Positions 16,024 to 24,885 of a DNA stretch of 34,847 nucleotides are shown here, piece after piece. The notes under the pieces are model-generated. The model saw only the letters and a program-made list of their open reading frames with translations, was not told the DNA's origin and did no database searches. Positions within the stretch are counted from its first letter, which is position 1; each line of letters begins with the position of its first letter. The DNA lies in the NCBI RefSeq assembly GCF_009695775.1, contig NZ_VUNG01000042.1, forward strand, positions 1 through 34,847, written 5' to 3'. Origin of the DNA: Hallella mizrahii (GTDB lineage Bacteria > Bacteroidota > Bacteroidia > Bacteroidales > Bacteroidaceae). A program made the translations under genes and the position numbers.

Positions 16024-16743
16024 ATGATTCATCTTCACGATATCAACAAGACCTACTTCGGTGCTCAGCCGCTTCATGTGCTTAAGGGCATCAGCCTCGA
16101 CATCGAGGAGGGTGAGTTCGTCTCCATCATGGGAGCGTCGGGCTCCGGAAAGTCTACGTTGCTCAACATCTTAGGTATCCTCGACAACTACGACAGTGGG
16201 GAATATATCCTCGACGGCACACTCATCAAGGACCTCAGTGAGCGCCGCGCCGCTGAATATCGCAATCACTTCATCGGCTTCATCTTCCAAAGTTTTAATC
16301 TCATCGGCTTTAAGACTGCGGTAGAGAACGTAGAGCTCCCGCTCTTCTATCAAGGTGTGTCGCGACGCAAACGCCATAAGATGGCATTGGAATATCTTGA
16401 GCGCCTCGACCTGCTGCCCTGGGCCGACCACTATCCCAACGAGATGTCGGGCGGACAGAAGCAGCGCGTGGCCATCGCACGCGCCCTCATCGCCAATCCG
16501 AAGGTCATCCTCGCCGACGAGCCCACCGGTGCCCTCGACTCCAAGACAAGCGTGGAGGTGATGGAACTGCTCAAAAGCCTCAACGAAGAAGAGCATAAGA
16601 CCATTGTCGTCGTCACACACGAGAGCGGCGTGGCCAACGAGACCAACAAGATCATACACATCAAAGACGGACGCATCGGCAAAATAGAGGAAAACCTCGA
16701 CCACCACGCATCGCCGTTCGGTATCAATGGAGTGATGAAGTAA
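16024..16743 (+). CDS. MacB/LolD-type ABC transporter ATP-binding protein
   Basis: This 239-residue ATPase drives a MacB-type (mechanotransmission) ABC system. Walker A is GASGSGKS (37-44), the signature is MSGGQKQRVAIARAL from 141, Walker B is VILADE at 161-166 followed by PTGALD, and the H loop is VVTHES near 199. It is followed by two FtsX/MacB-like permeases and a periplasmic adaptor, so this is a tripartite efflux or signalling system with ATPase and permease on separate chains; the outer-membrane TolC-like part is not in the window. The next gene begins 84 nt on, after a G-rich repeat at 16744. Confidence 0.93.
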   Translation: MIHLHDINKTYFGAQPLHVLKGISLDIEEGEFVSIMGASGSGKSTLLNILGILDNYDSGEYILDGTLIKDLSERRAAEYRNHFIGFIFQSFNLIGFKTAVENVELPLFYQGVSRRKRHKMALEYLERLDLLPWADHYPNEMSGGQKQRVAIARALIANPKVILADEPTGALDSKTSVEVMELLKSLNEEEHKTIVVVTHESGVANETNKIIHIKDGRIGKIEENLDHHASPFGINGVMK

Positions 16744-16790
16744 AAAGCCCCCCTCTTATCCCCCCAAGGGGGAGGAATGCAATACCAGAA
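16744..16790 (+). repeat. Single G-rich palindromic repeat in the efflux operon
   Basis: The sequence after the stop reads aaaaagcccccctcttatcc then ccccaagggggaggaatgca. It has the same order as the left arm at 7486: A run, pyrimidine tract, purine tract, then GGAATGCAATACC. It separates the ATPase gene from the first permease. Confidence 0.7.
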
Positions 16791-16827
16791 GAATAGTAGA
16801 AGTACTTGATATCAGACATGAACGCTT

Positions 16828-18090
16828 ATGATTGACCTCTTAGAAGAAATATGGGCAACCGTCAGACGCAACAAGCTGCGCACAGCCTTGACCGGCTTTG
16901 CCGTGGCGTGGGGTATCTTCATGCTTATCTTCCTGCTTGGTGCCGGCAACGGACTCATCAACGCCACGGAGAGCAACTCGGGACGCTTCCTCGACAACTC
17001 CATGTCGGTGGGAGGCGGCACGACCTCCAAGGAATACAAAGGACTGAAAGAGGGCAGGCCGATACAGTTGCAGGACAAGGACATCAACAGCACACGACAG
17101 AAGTTCGCTGCCAACGTTGACAGTATAGACGCACAGATAAGCCACTCCGGCGTGACCATCACCTATGGCGAGAACTACCTCAGCACCGAGATCGACGGTG
17201 TCTCGCCCATGCATGCCCGCATCAACAAGATAGAGATGCTCCACGGACGCTTTATCAACGACGTCGACAACAGCCAGCAGCGCAAGGTCATCGTACTCAA
17301 CGAGGACCAGGCCAAAGAGCTCAACGAGCACGACCCGGCTGCTCTTGTGGGCCAGTACGTGAAGATGGACAGCCTCGCCTTCCGCGTGGTGGGCATCACG
17401 CAGAGCGACCAAACCGGCATGAACGCCAGCGCTTACCTGCCGTTCTCCACGCTGCGCATCATCTACCAGATGGGCGACAAGGTCGACAACATCAACTTCT
17501 CGTTTCACGGCTTACAGACCGAGGCGGATAACGAAGCCTTTGAGAAACGCTACAAGGCCACGCTCAACGCCAACCACGATGCCGCCCCCGACGACGAGGA
17601 TGCCGTATGGATCTGGAACCGCTTCACACAGGCCATGCAGATGAACATGGGCATGGGCATCATCCGCAAGGCACTGTGGATCATTGGCCTGTTCACACTG
17701 ATGTCGGGTATTGTCGGCGTGAGCAACATCATGCTCATCACCGTCAAGGAGCGCACGCGCGAGTTTGGCATCCGCAAGGCCATCGGAGCCACGCCGGCCT
17801 CTATCCTTCGCCTGATCATCATCGAGAGCATTATCATCACCACGTTCTTCGGCTACATCGGCATGCTCTGCGGCATTGCCGCCAACGAATATATGGATGC
17901 TACCATCGGACACGAGCAGGTAGATGCCGGACTTTTCAAAGCCACCATGTTCCTCAACCCCACCGTAGGCTTTGACGTGTGCATAGAGGCCTTGGTGGTC
18001 ATGGTTGTCGCCGGTACGCTTGCCGGCCTCATCCCTGCCCGCAAAGCAGCCCGCATACGACCCATAGAAGCACTGAACAATGCTGAGTGA
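16828..18090 (+). CDS. MacB-like ABC transporter permease, first copy
   Basis: The 420-residue permease has one N-terminal membrane helix (about 20-40, with VAWGIFMLIFLLGAGNGL), a long periplasmic MacB core domain (about 45-260), and three C-terminal helices of the FtsX type with GVSNIMLITVKERTREFGIR and RKAIGATPASILRLI, which couples to the ATPase. The last segment VAGTLAGLIPARKAARIRPI ends with the family IRPIEAL motif. It is the first of two related permeases (with 18308-19552), suggesting a heterodimer. Its stop codon lies at the edge of a heptad repeat array. Confidence 0.92.
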   Translation: MIDLLEEIWATVRRNKLRTALTGFAVAWGIFMLIFLLGAGNGLINATESNSGRFLDNSMSVGGGTTSKEYKGLKEGRPIQLQDKDINSTRQKFAANVDSIDAQISHSGVTITYGENYLSTEIDGVSPMHARINKIEMLHGRFINDVDNSQQRKVIVLNEDQAKELNEHDPAALVGQYVKMDSLAFRVVGITQSDQTGMNASAYLPFSTLRIIYQMGDKVDNINFSFHGLQTEADNEAFEKRYKATLNANHDAAPDDEDAVWIWNRFTQAMQMNMGMGIIRKALWIIGLFTLMSGIVGVSNIMLITVKERTREFGIRKAIGATPASILRLIIIESIIITTFFGYIGMLCGIAANEYMDATIGHEQVDAGLFKATMFLNPTVGFDVCIEALVVMVVAGTLAGLIPARKAARIRPIEALNNAE

Positions 18091-18307
18091 TGAATGTTGA
18101 ATGAAAACAATGTTGAATGAAAACAATGTTGAATGTTGAATGATGAGTGAATACAATGTTAAATGTTGAGTGATGAATGGTTGCACACCAACGCGTGTAT
18201 CGATCCATTATACACTATTCATTATACACTATACATTACTCATTATACATTATACATTACTCATTATACATTATACATTATACATTACTCATTATACATT
18301 ATACATT
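18076..18307. repeat. Two facing heptad-repeat arrays between permease genes
   Basis: From the stop of the first permease a degenerate array of TTGAATG-like heptads runs to about 18180. After about 25 bp of unique sequence, an array of CATTATA/CATTACT heptads (about 13 units) runs to 18307. TTGAATG and CATTATA are roughly inverted relative to each other, so the two arrays could pair as one long imperfect hairpin. The last heptad is CATTATG, and its ATG is the start codon of the next gene. Confidence 0.8.
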
Positions 18308-19552
18308 ATGAGGATTGATATTGACACCTACCGCGAGATACTCGACACGCTGACGCGCAACAAGAGCCGTTCGTTTCTGACAGGCTTCGGCGTGTTTTGG
18401 GGCGTATTCATGCTCGTGGCCCTCATCGGCGGGGGCGACGGACTGAAGGACTTACTGAGCAAGAACTTCGAAGGCTTTGCCACTAACTCGGCACTCGTCT
18501 TCGCCCAACCGACGACAAAGCCCTACGACGGTTTCCGCAAGGGACGGCAGTGGAACATGGTCTACAAAGACGTAGACCGACTCAAAGCACAGGTTCCCGA
18601 ACTCGACGTGGTCACGCCGATGGTGGCACGCTGGGGCAGCGTGGTCGTCTTCGGTGACAAGAAGAGTACGGCCAGCGTCAAGGGTGTGGAACCCGACTAT
18701 GCCCAAGTGGAGCAGCCCAGCCTCTACTATGGCCGGTACATCAACCCGATGGATATGGCGCAGCACCGCAAGGTGTGCGTGTTGGGCAAGAAGATCTATA
18801 AGACGCTCTTCCCCGGCGGCGGCAATCCCTGCGGACAGCTCGTACGCATCGACTCGCTCTACTACAGTGTTGTCGGCGTAGACTACAGTTCCGGCAACAT
18901 GAACATCAACGGTTCGGCAGAGGAGAGCGTCATCCTGCCCATCACGCTCATGCAACAGACCTATAACCTCGGTGACCAAGTAGACATCATCAGTCTCACA
19001 GGCCGTCCCGGCGTGGTGCTCAGCAAGCTCAGCAGCCGCATCCGCGGCATCATCGCCCGCGAACATCATGTAGACCCCACGGACGAGAAAGGCATCACCG
19101 TGTTCAACACCGAAGTGCTCTTCGGCATGGTCGACAGTCTGTTCAAAGGCGTTAACTATCTGGTATGGCTCGTGGGTATCGGCACGCTCTTGGCCGGAGC
19201 CATCGGTGTGTCGAACATCATGATGGTGACCGTTCGCGAGCGCACTGTCGAGATCGGTATCCGTCGCGCCATTGGTGCCACGCCACGCATGGTGCTCTCA
19301 CAGATCATCACCGAGAGCATCGTGCTGACCATCGTGGCCGGCATGAGCGGAATCCTCTTTGCCGTGGCTATTCTCCAGCTATTGGAGATGGGCAACACCA
19401 CCGACGGCATCGTACAGGCGCATTTCCAAGTGAGTTTTTGGACTGCTGTCGGTGCCATGGCCCTGCTTAGCGTGCTCGGCGTACTGGCAGGACTGGCACC
19501 TGCCGCCCGCGCCATGAGCATCAAGCCGGTGGATGCCATGAGAGATGAGTAG
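18308..19552 (+). CDS. MacB-like ABC transporter permease, second copy
   Basis: This 414-residue permease is a paralogue of the preceding gene: N-terminal helix (FGVFWGVFMLVALIGGG), periplasmic core, and three C-terminal FtsX-type helices with GVSNIMMVTVRERTVEIGIR and RRAIGATPRMVLSQ, ending PAARAMSIKPVDAMRDE. The start at 18308 (MRIDIDTYREIL) is chosen since it matches the amphipathic beginning of such permeases; the open frame extends upstream only through the CATTATA array, giving a repetitive IIHYTLL stretch that is unlikely to be part of the protein. No Shine-Dalgarno-like sequence is visible because the array fills that position. Confidence 0.9.
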   Translation: MRIDIDTYREILDTLTRNKSRSFLTGFGVFWGVFMLVALIGGGDGLKDLLSKNFEGFATNSALVFAQPTTKPYDGFRKGRQWNMVYKDVDRLKAQVPELDVVTPMVARWGSVVVFGDKKSTASVKGVEPDYAQVEQPSLYYGRYINPMDMAQHRKVCVLGKKIYKTLFPGGGNPCGQLVRIDSLYYSVVGVDYSSGNMNINGSAEESVILPITLMQQTYNLGDQVDIISLTGRPGVVLSKLSSRIRGIIAREHHVDPTDEKGITVFNTEVLFGMVDSLFKGVNYLVWLVGIGTLLAGAIGVSNIMMVTVRERTVEIGIRRAIGATPRMVLSQIITESIVLTIVAGMSGILFAVAILQLLEMGNTTDGIVQAHFQVSFWTAVGAMALLSVLGVLAGLAPAARAMSIKPVDAMRDE

Positions 19553-19620
19553 GCTCTCTGTAAGGGAGAACCTACATAAGATTCCAACTCTACAGAAAAG
19601 AAAATAACTACAATAGAATT

Positions 19621-20745
19621 ATGAAAAAGTACAGCAAGTTTTTCGTGGCAGGCATCATCCTGATCATCTTCATCGCCACCTTTGTATTTCTGTGGATGAA
19701 GAGTCAACCGCAACCCGTTGCCTACGAGGAGTTCACACCCGCGCTGAAGGACATCCGCAAGACGACTGTCATCACGGGCAAGATAGAGCCACGCAACGAG
19801 ATCAACATCAAACCGCAGATCTCCGGCATCATCGTCAAGCTCTATAAGGAAGCCGGACAGCACGTCCAGGCCGGTGAGGTCATCGCCAAGGTGAAGGTCA
19901 TCCCCGACGAGTCGCAGCTCAGCTCGGCACAGGCACGTATCCGCTTAGCAGCCATCAACGCCCGGCAGGCCAAGATCGACTACGACCGCATGAAGACCCT
20001 ATACAACAAGGGATTGGTCTCAGGCGACGAGTACGACCAAAAGCGCAAGGCACTGCAACAAGCCGACGAGGAGGTGCGCGCTGCCAACGAGAACTTAGAG
20101 GTAGTGCGCGACGGCGTCTCGGCCGAGAACGCCAGTACGAGCAGTACGCTGATACGCTCCACGGTGAGCGGACTGATCCTTGACATCCCCGTAAAGGTCG
20201 GCAACACGGTCATCCTCTCCAACACCTTCAACGACGGAACGACCATCGCCACCGTTGCCGACATGAACGACCTCATCTTCCGCGGCAATGTCGACGAGAC
20301 GGAAGTGGGACAGCTGGTCACAGGCATGCCCATGCGCATCACCATCGGTGCCCTGCAGAACGAAAAGCTCGAAGCCTCGCTGGAATATATCTCGCCCAAG
20401 GCCACCGAGGCCAACGGCACCAACCAGTTTGAGATCAAAGCTGCCCTGCACGGACTCGGCACGGCACAGATCCGCTCGGGCTATAGTGCTACGGCAGAGA
20501 TCGTATTGGCACAGGCCAACCAAGTGCTCACCGTACCCGAGAGTGCCATCGAGTTCCAAGGCAACAACACCTATGTATATATTATCCATGGCACCGGCAA
20601 GGAAAAGACCTATACCAAGAAGCGCGTGACCACCGGACTGAGCGACGGCATCAACATACAGATCACCAGCGGACTGACGAAGGCCGACAAGGTGCGCGGA
20701 CCGAAGATCGTCAAGGACGACAACAATAGTGACGAACAATCGTAG
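19621..20745 (+). CDS. HlyD/MacA-type periplasmic adaptor (efflux membrane fusion protein)
   Basis: The 374-residue protein has a membrane anchor at residues 5-27 (FFVAGIILIIFIATFVFLW), a barrel-sandwich (lipoyl-like) domain split around a coiled-coil hairpin (about 95-170, rich in QARIRLAAINARQAKIDYDR and QKRKALQQADEEVRAANE), then a beta-barrel domain (GNVDETEVGQLVTGMPMRITIG) and a membrane-proximal domain with a lysine-rich end. This is the adaptor that links the MacB-type permeases to an outer-membrane channel. It is the last gene of the efflux set; the direct continuity of strand and the 68-nt gap support co-transcription. Confidence 0.92.
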   Translation: MKKYSKFFVAGIILIIFIATFVFLWMKSQPQPVAYEEFTPALKDIRKTTVITGKIEPRNEINIKPQISGIIVKLYKEAGQHVQAGEVIAKVKVIPDESQLSSAQARIRLAAINARQAKIDYDRMKTLYNKGLVSGDEYDQKRKALQQADEEVRAANENLEVVRDGVSAENASTSSTLIRSTVSGLILDIPVKVGNTVILSNTFNDGTTIATVADMNDLIFRGNVDETEVGQLVTGMPMRITIGALQNEKLEASLEYISPKATEANGTNQFEIKAALHGLGTAQIRSGYSATAEIVLAQANQVLTVPESAIEFQGNNTYVYIIHGTGKEKTYTKKRVTTGLSDGINIQITSGLTKADKVRGPKIVKDDNNSDEQS

Positions 20746-20829
20746 GGATGATCTCTTTACTATATGTTTCGTATTTCCTACCCCACCTATTCCACCCAAG
20801 CAGTAATACACTGTGTTTAAGATGGTTAA

Positions 20830-20866
20830 TGGGTGGGGTGGCACGGAATCACCCACACCCCACCCA
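20830..20866 (+). terminator. Hairpin after the efflux operon
   Basis: TGGGTGGGGTG (20830-20840) pairs perfectly with CACCCCACCCA (20856-20866), an 11-bp stem of high GC. It is followed by AAATAACAGTTTT instead of a clean T run, so it may be a weak terminator or an mRNA-stabilising end. A similar CCCCACC..CCACCC tract at 20779-20798 could compete for pairing. Confidence 0.5.
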
Positions 20867-21005
20867 AATAACAGTTTTATGATGATAATGACAGAATCGT
20901 ATACCTTCTTTGACGCATCGTTCTATGGCGTACTATCCTGTTTATAGAAAACTTTTTTTCATCTATCTGGTTAGGTTTCTTCCTTTTCATGTGTATAGAG
21001 AGTAA

Positions 21006-21500
21006 ATGATAAACAAAGAAACCATAGCACAGCTGTTTCGCAGCTACTACCCCGACATGTTGCGGTTGGCACGTCTGCTTTTGCACGACGGGGCGGAGAG
21101 CGAGGATGTCGTGGACGAGGTCTTTGCCGCTCTCATGCACAAAGACATCGTACCCACGGGTTCCACCATCCGTCCCTTTCTCATGACTGCCGTGCGCAAC
21201 CGGTGCATCAACATCCTGCGCAGTCGTAGCATTCGGCAACGCATACAAGGGCTCTACCTCCTCGACAGTCAACTGGACACAGCCTCTGCCGACGACATCG
21301 AGGAGCGCATCGGTCACATGAGACAGGCCTTCGACAGCAGTCTCGACGACAACAGCCGGCGGGTGCTCACCCAGCGTTACATCCAACAGCTCTCCTACGC
21401 CGAGATAGCTGCCGAGGAGAGCATCAGCGAGACAGCCGTCTACAAGCGCATCAGGAAGGCTCTGGACACACTTAGGAAGAAACTCACAAGAATCAGATAG
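21006..21500 (+). CDS. ECF-type RNA polymerase sigma-70 factor
   Basis: This 164-residue sigma factor has region 2 (about 5-72, with LFRSYYPDMLRLARLLLHD and DVVDEVFAALM) and region 4 (about 105-160, with SYAEIAAEESISETAVYKR as the helix-turn-helix). Regions 1 and 3 are absent, as in extracytoplasmic-function factors. It is followed 3 nt later by an anti-sigma-like gene and then an outer-membrane receptor, the usual Bacteroidetes sigma/anti-sigma/receptor order. It should direct transcription of its own operon or of a regulon when the receptor is engaged. The 260-nt region upstream contains no gene; a weak -7-like TAGGTTTC lies near 20972. Confidence 0.92.
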   Translation: MINKETIAQLFRSYYPDMLRLARLLLHDGAESEDVVDEVFAALMHKDIVPTGSTIRPFLMTAVRNRCINILRSRSIRQRIQGLYLLDSQLDTASADDIEERIGHMRQAFDSSLDDNSRRVLTQRYIQQLSYAEIAAEESISETAVYKRIRKALDTLRKKLTRIR

Positions 21501-21503
21501 ACC

Positions 21504-22142
21504 ATGAACAAGATTGAACACCTCATCGCAATGATGGAAAAGCCTGACCGCTATTCCCAGGAGGAATGGCGACAGGTGCTCAGCGATAAAGACTGCCGGG
21601 AATACTACCGGCTGATGTGCGACACGTCGGCCGCACTCCACGACCACAGACCCGACGAAACAGAAACGGAAGAGGCACTGCAACGCTTCGAGAAGCGATA
21701 CATGTCCGATAGACGACACATTGCCTTATGGCGACAGCTGGCCGCCGTGTTTGTCGGTCTCATGCTCATCTCGGGACTGGCTTTTGCCGCCATCACGATG
21801 GTGAGACACCACCAGCAAGCTCCCAAAAGGGAGCTCGCCGTGGCACCCACCAAGGCAAAAGCCACAGCAAAGACTACAACCGCAGTCCGCGACACCATCA
21901 AGAGCCAACCGCAGGAAGCTGACGGCATGAAGCAATTCATCAACACACCCATTGCCAACATTGTCAACGAGATTGCTTCCTACTATGGTTTGAAGGCTGA
22001 GATCCGCAACACCCAGACAGCGAGCATCCGACTTTACTTCAACTGGAACCGGCAGTGTAGTGCCGCTCAAGTGGTGAGCCAGCTCAACCAGTTCGACAAC
22101 ATACGCATCACCCTCGACGGCAGCAGCCTCGTACTGGAATAA
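21504..22142 (+). CDS. Anti-sigma-factor-like membrane protein with DUF4974 domain, short form
   Basis: The 212-residue protein has a cytoplasmic N-terminal part (1-72), one membrane helix (about 78-100), a flexible linker rich in Ala/Lys/Thr, and a C-terminal region (about 145-212, FINTPIANIVNEIASYYGLK to LDGSSLVLE) that matches the DUF4974 / secretin-TonB short-N-terminal type domain of Bacteroidetes FecR proteins. The large periplasmic FecR beta domain that normally lies between helix and DUF4974 is missing; full-length homologues are usually over 300 residues. It would hold the sigma factor at the inner membrane and sense the receptor. It starts 3 nt after the sigma gene and lies 16 nt before the receptor gene. 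Confidence 0.82.
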   Translation: MNKIEHLIAMMEKPDRYSQEEWRQVLSDKDCREYYRLMCDTSAALHDHRPDETETEEALQRFEKRYMSDRRHIALWRQLAAVFVGLMLISGLAFAAITMVRHHQQAPKRELAVAPTKAKATAKTTTAVRDTIKSQPQEADGMKQFINTPIANIVNEIASYYGLKAEIRNTQTASIRLYFNWNRQCSAAQVVSQLNQFDNIRITLDGSSLVLE

Positions 22143-22158
22143 ACAAGGAGAGACAACC

Positions 22159-24732
22159 ATGAGAAACAAGATTATCCTACTTGCCGTTCTGGCACTACTG
22201 GCTTTAAGGATAGATGCCCAAACCATCACCCATTCTTTTCGCAATACCTCCATGTCCGATGCCCTGCGCTATCTGAGCACCGCCACCAGACACTATATCA
22301 TCAACTTTGCCTACAACGATCTTGAGGACTTCAAGATCACGGCCGACGTGCGCAACCAAAGCGTACCCGACGCTATCCGGCAGATCATCGGCTTCTACCC
22401 CATCGCCATGAAAGTGGTCAAGGGCGAAGGGCAGGACAGCAAGGGACATGCGCTGCCCGATATGATCTTCGTGGAGTGTACACAGAAAGAAAACCATAAG
22501 CTCACGGGACGTGTCGTCGACGAGAGCGGACAGCCCATGGAGTTTGTCAATGTCGCCGTGCTCAGCCCGCGCGACTCATCGTTCATCAATGGTGGCGTGA
22601 CCACAGCAGCCGGAGACTTCGTCATTCCCTGCAAGACCACCGACGTCCTCGTCAGCCTCACCAGCGTGGGCTACCGACGCCTCGTCCGTCATATCACTAC
22701 AGCCCATGCCGGTGTGCTGACCATGCGCCCCGATGCCTACCAGTTGAAAACTGTAAACGTGAAAGGCCGCCGAAAGGTGGAGCACGAGGACCGCAACGTC
22801 TACACGTTCTCCGACGAGGAGGTGAAAGCGTCACGAGAAGCCCAACAGCTCATTGCCACGCTGCCCGGACTGCGCGTCGACGTTCTCAGCGGGCAGCTTG
22901 CCACCCTCTCTGGCAAGCCGCTGACAATTCTCGTCAACGGCATTGAGGCCAGCGACAACGACCTGAAAGCACTGCAAGCCAAAGACATCCGTAACGTCGA
23001 CTACTATGTGGTGCCACCGGCCCGCTACGCCGATGCCGGTACCGTGCTCAACATCCACACCCGTGCCGCCGAGAACGGCTACGCCACAGGCTTCGACGTG
23101 ATGCAGGGTACGAAGGCGGGATTCAACAACACCAACGTCTACGCCAAGTACAACCACGGCCCACACCAGTTCTCACTCGACTATCGACTAGAACTGCGCA
23201 ATGCAGCCAACTGCGACGAGCAGGATACCTACACCTTCAAAGACGGGGACAAGCGGGCTACCTACGACTATAGTGGTACCTACCACTTCGGCTATGCTCA
23301 TCACGACTTCAATCTGAAGTATCTCTTCACACATGGCGACAGCCTGAACTTCCAAGCGAAGTTCACGCCCACCATCTTCACCTGGTTCTGGAACAGCGAC
23401 ATGGCCATCAACGCCAGTGGCAACCCACTATGGGCCAACGGTACACAGGACAAGCGACAACGACGCAACAGCTTCTCGCCATCGCTCGACCTCTACTTCG
23501 ACCGCAAGTTGCCCGGTGGACACGAGATCATGCTCAACGCCGTCGGTACCCTCTTCCACAACAAGCAGCATGTGCACAACATCCAAAACGACGAGACCCA
23601 GCAAACCCTCGACGACGACATGCGGCAGCACAACAACAAATACTCGTTCATCGGCGAAGCGGCTTACACCAAGGACTGGGGTCGCACGCAGCTCGCCCTC
23701 GGCTACCGCGCCGCGCTGGCTAAGTCGGATTACCGCATCACCAACATCCTCTCCGACTACAAGGAATACGACTACAATGCCACCGACGACAAGCACTATG
23801 CCTATGCACAGCTCAACGGCAGCATCGCCAAGATCGGCTACCGCGTAAGCCTTGGCGCCACCTATATCAATACGAGCAACGACGACACGCACTTCCACAA
23901 ACTCTACTTCACGCCCGACGCCCTGCTCTCCTACAACGTGAAGAACGGTGCCCTGCGACTTCGCGGCAAGATGTCGACCATCACGCCGAACATCTCCAAT
24001 CTGAGCAACAACAGCACGGTGACCATCCCCGGACTGCTCTACTCGGGCAATCCCTGGCTGAAGAGCGCACTCGACAAGCAGATCGGGCTCACCTACTCGC
24101 TCAACCTGCCTTGGCTGAATATGGATCTGACAGCCGACGCCCGCAAGATCGACGACGATTTCAGCACCTATTACCAATGGCAAACGATAGACGGCAACCG
24201 CGTCATCGTGGGACGCGACGAGAACTACGACTACCTGCTCAACTATGGTTTCTCGGGTACGCTGACGCTCAACCCGTTCAGCAACAACCTGCTCTCGATT
24301 GGATTGGAGTGTGGCTACCGCTGGCAGAAAGAGAAGAGTGAGATCATCGGCACACATCACCACCAATACATGCCGTTGGCCTGGACCGTAGACTTCCGCA
24401 AGGGCTGCTGGGGTGCCGAATACTATCAGTGCATTCCGCACAAGCAACTCAACGGCAGCTTCATTAGTTCGGCTGAGAACACGCAGAACCTCATCGTCTA
24501 CTACCAGAAGAAGCAACTGATGGTAGGGCTGGTGTGCATCTTCCCCTTCGCTGCGGCTAAATACCACAACAGCATCCTCGACAACGATGTCCTTGACCAA
24601 CACGGTTGGAACCGCGTCACCAGTCAGAAGCGCACCTTCTGCATTACCCTGAGCTATAACCTCTTCTCAGGTAAACAAAACAACGACGAGAAGAAACTCA
24701 ACAACAAGGACAACGACCAGGGGTTCTTCTAA
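22159..24732 (+). CDS. STN / carboxypeptidase-regulatory-domain outer-membrane beta-barrel receptor
   Basis: The 857-residue protein begins with a signal peptide (1-21, ends RIDAQ) and the gene has a clear AAGGAG ribosome site. An STN-like domain (about 24-90, SDALRYLSTATRHYIINFAY) is followed by a carboxypeptidase-type regulatory domain (about 113-190, LTGRVVDESGQPMEFVNVAV), a plug-like domain (about 195-300, LIATLPGLRVDVL, LTILVNGIEASDNDLKAL), and a beta-barrel to the terminal Phe857. It resembles TonB-dependent transducers of the outer-membrane beta-barrel family rather than SusC, and no SusD follows. The STN domain is the expected contact to the anti-sigma protein encoded just upstream, making this a cell-surface signalling receptor. 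The ligand is unknown. Confidence 0.88.
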   Translation: MRNKIILLAVLALLALRIDAQTITHSFRNTSMSDALRYLSTATRHYIINFAYNDLEDFKITADVRNQSVPDAIRQIIGFYPIAMKVVKGEGQDSKGHALPDMIFVECTQKENHKLTGRVVDESGQPMEFVNVAVLSPRDSSFINGGVTTAAGDFVIPCKTTDVLVSLTSVGYRRLVRHITTAHAGVLTMRPDAYQLKTVNVKGRRKVEHEDRNVYTFSDEEVKASREAQQLIATLPGLRVDVLSGQLATLSGKPLTILVNGIEASDNDLKALQAKDIRNVDYYVVPPARYADAGTVLNIHTRAAENGYATGFDVMQGTKAGFNNTNVYAKYNHGPHQFSLDYRLELRNAANCDEQDTYTFKDGDKRATYDYSGTYHFGYAHHDFNLKYLFTHGDSLNFQAKFTPTIFTWFWNSDMAINASGNPLWANGTQDKRQRRNSFSPSLDLYFDRKLPGGHEIMLNAVGTLFHNKQHVHNIQNDETQQTLDDDMRQHNNKYSFIGEAAYTKDWGRTQLALGYRAALAKSDYRITNILSDYKEYDYNATDDKHYAYAQLNGSIAKIGYRVSLGATYINTSNDDTHFHKLYFTPDALLSYNVKNGALRLRGKMSTITPNISNLSNNSTVTIPGLLYSGNPWLKSALDKQIGLTYSLNLPWLNMDLTADARKIDDDFSTYYQWQTIDGNRVIVGRDENYDYLLNYGFSGTLTLNPFSNNLLSIGLECGYRWQKEKSEIIGTHHHQYMPLAWTVDFRKGCWGAEYYQCIPHKQLNGSFISSAENTQNLIVYYQKKQLMVGLVCIFPFAAAKYHNSILDNDVLDQHGWNRVTSQKRTFCITLSYNLFSGKQNNDEKKLNNKDNDQGFF

Positions 24733-24825
24733 TAAGTTAGGGAAAGCCGATGAAAAAGTGACCCCAGCTTACAGTTTGTGCCATTGCGCCAGCTTACCCA
24801 ATAACAGAGACAGACACAAAGAAAA

Positions 24826-24875
24826 AGGGCACCTGCCACTCCGCGAGGATGGCAAGTGCCCTATATTATATTTTC
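24826..24875. terminator. Bidirectional rho-independent terminator between converging genes
   Basis: AGGGCAC-ct-GCCA pairs with TGGC-aa-GTGCCCT (24826-24862) around a short loop. On the plus strand it is followed by ATATTATATTTT; on the minus strand by TTTTTCTTTG. It thus suits both the receptor gene (plus) and the small membrane-protein gene (minus). Confidence 0.75.
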
Positions 24876-24885
24876 AGGTATGGTA

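Noticed and set aside
18170..18307. Upstream extension of the second permease through the CATTATA array
   Set aside because: The translated stretch is a repetitive IIHYTLL run with no family counterpart; the ATG at 18308 gives a normal permease N-terminus.
23428..24603. 391-codon minus-strand frame opposite the receptor gene
   Set aside because: It is fully antisense to the strongly supported receptor gene and shows the Val/Glu-rich pattern of a shadow frame.
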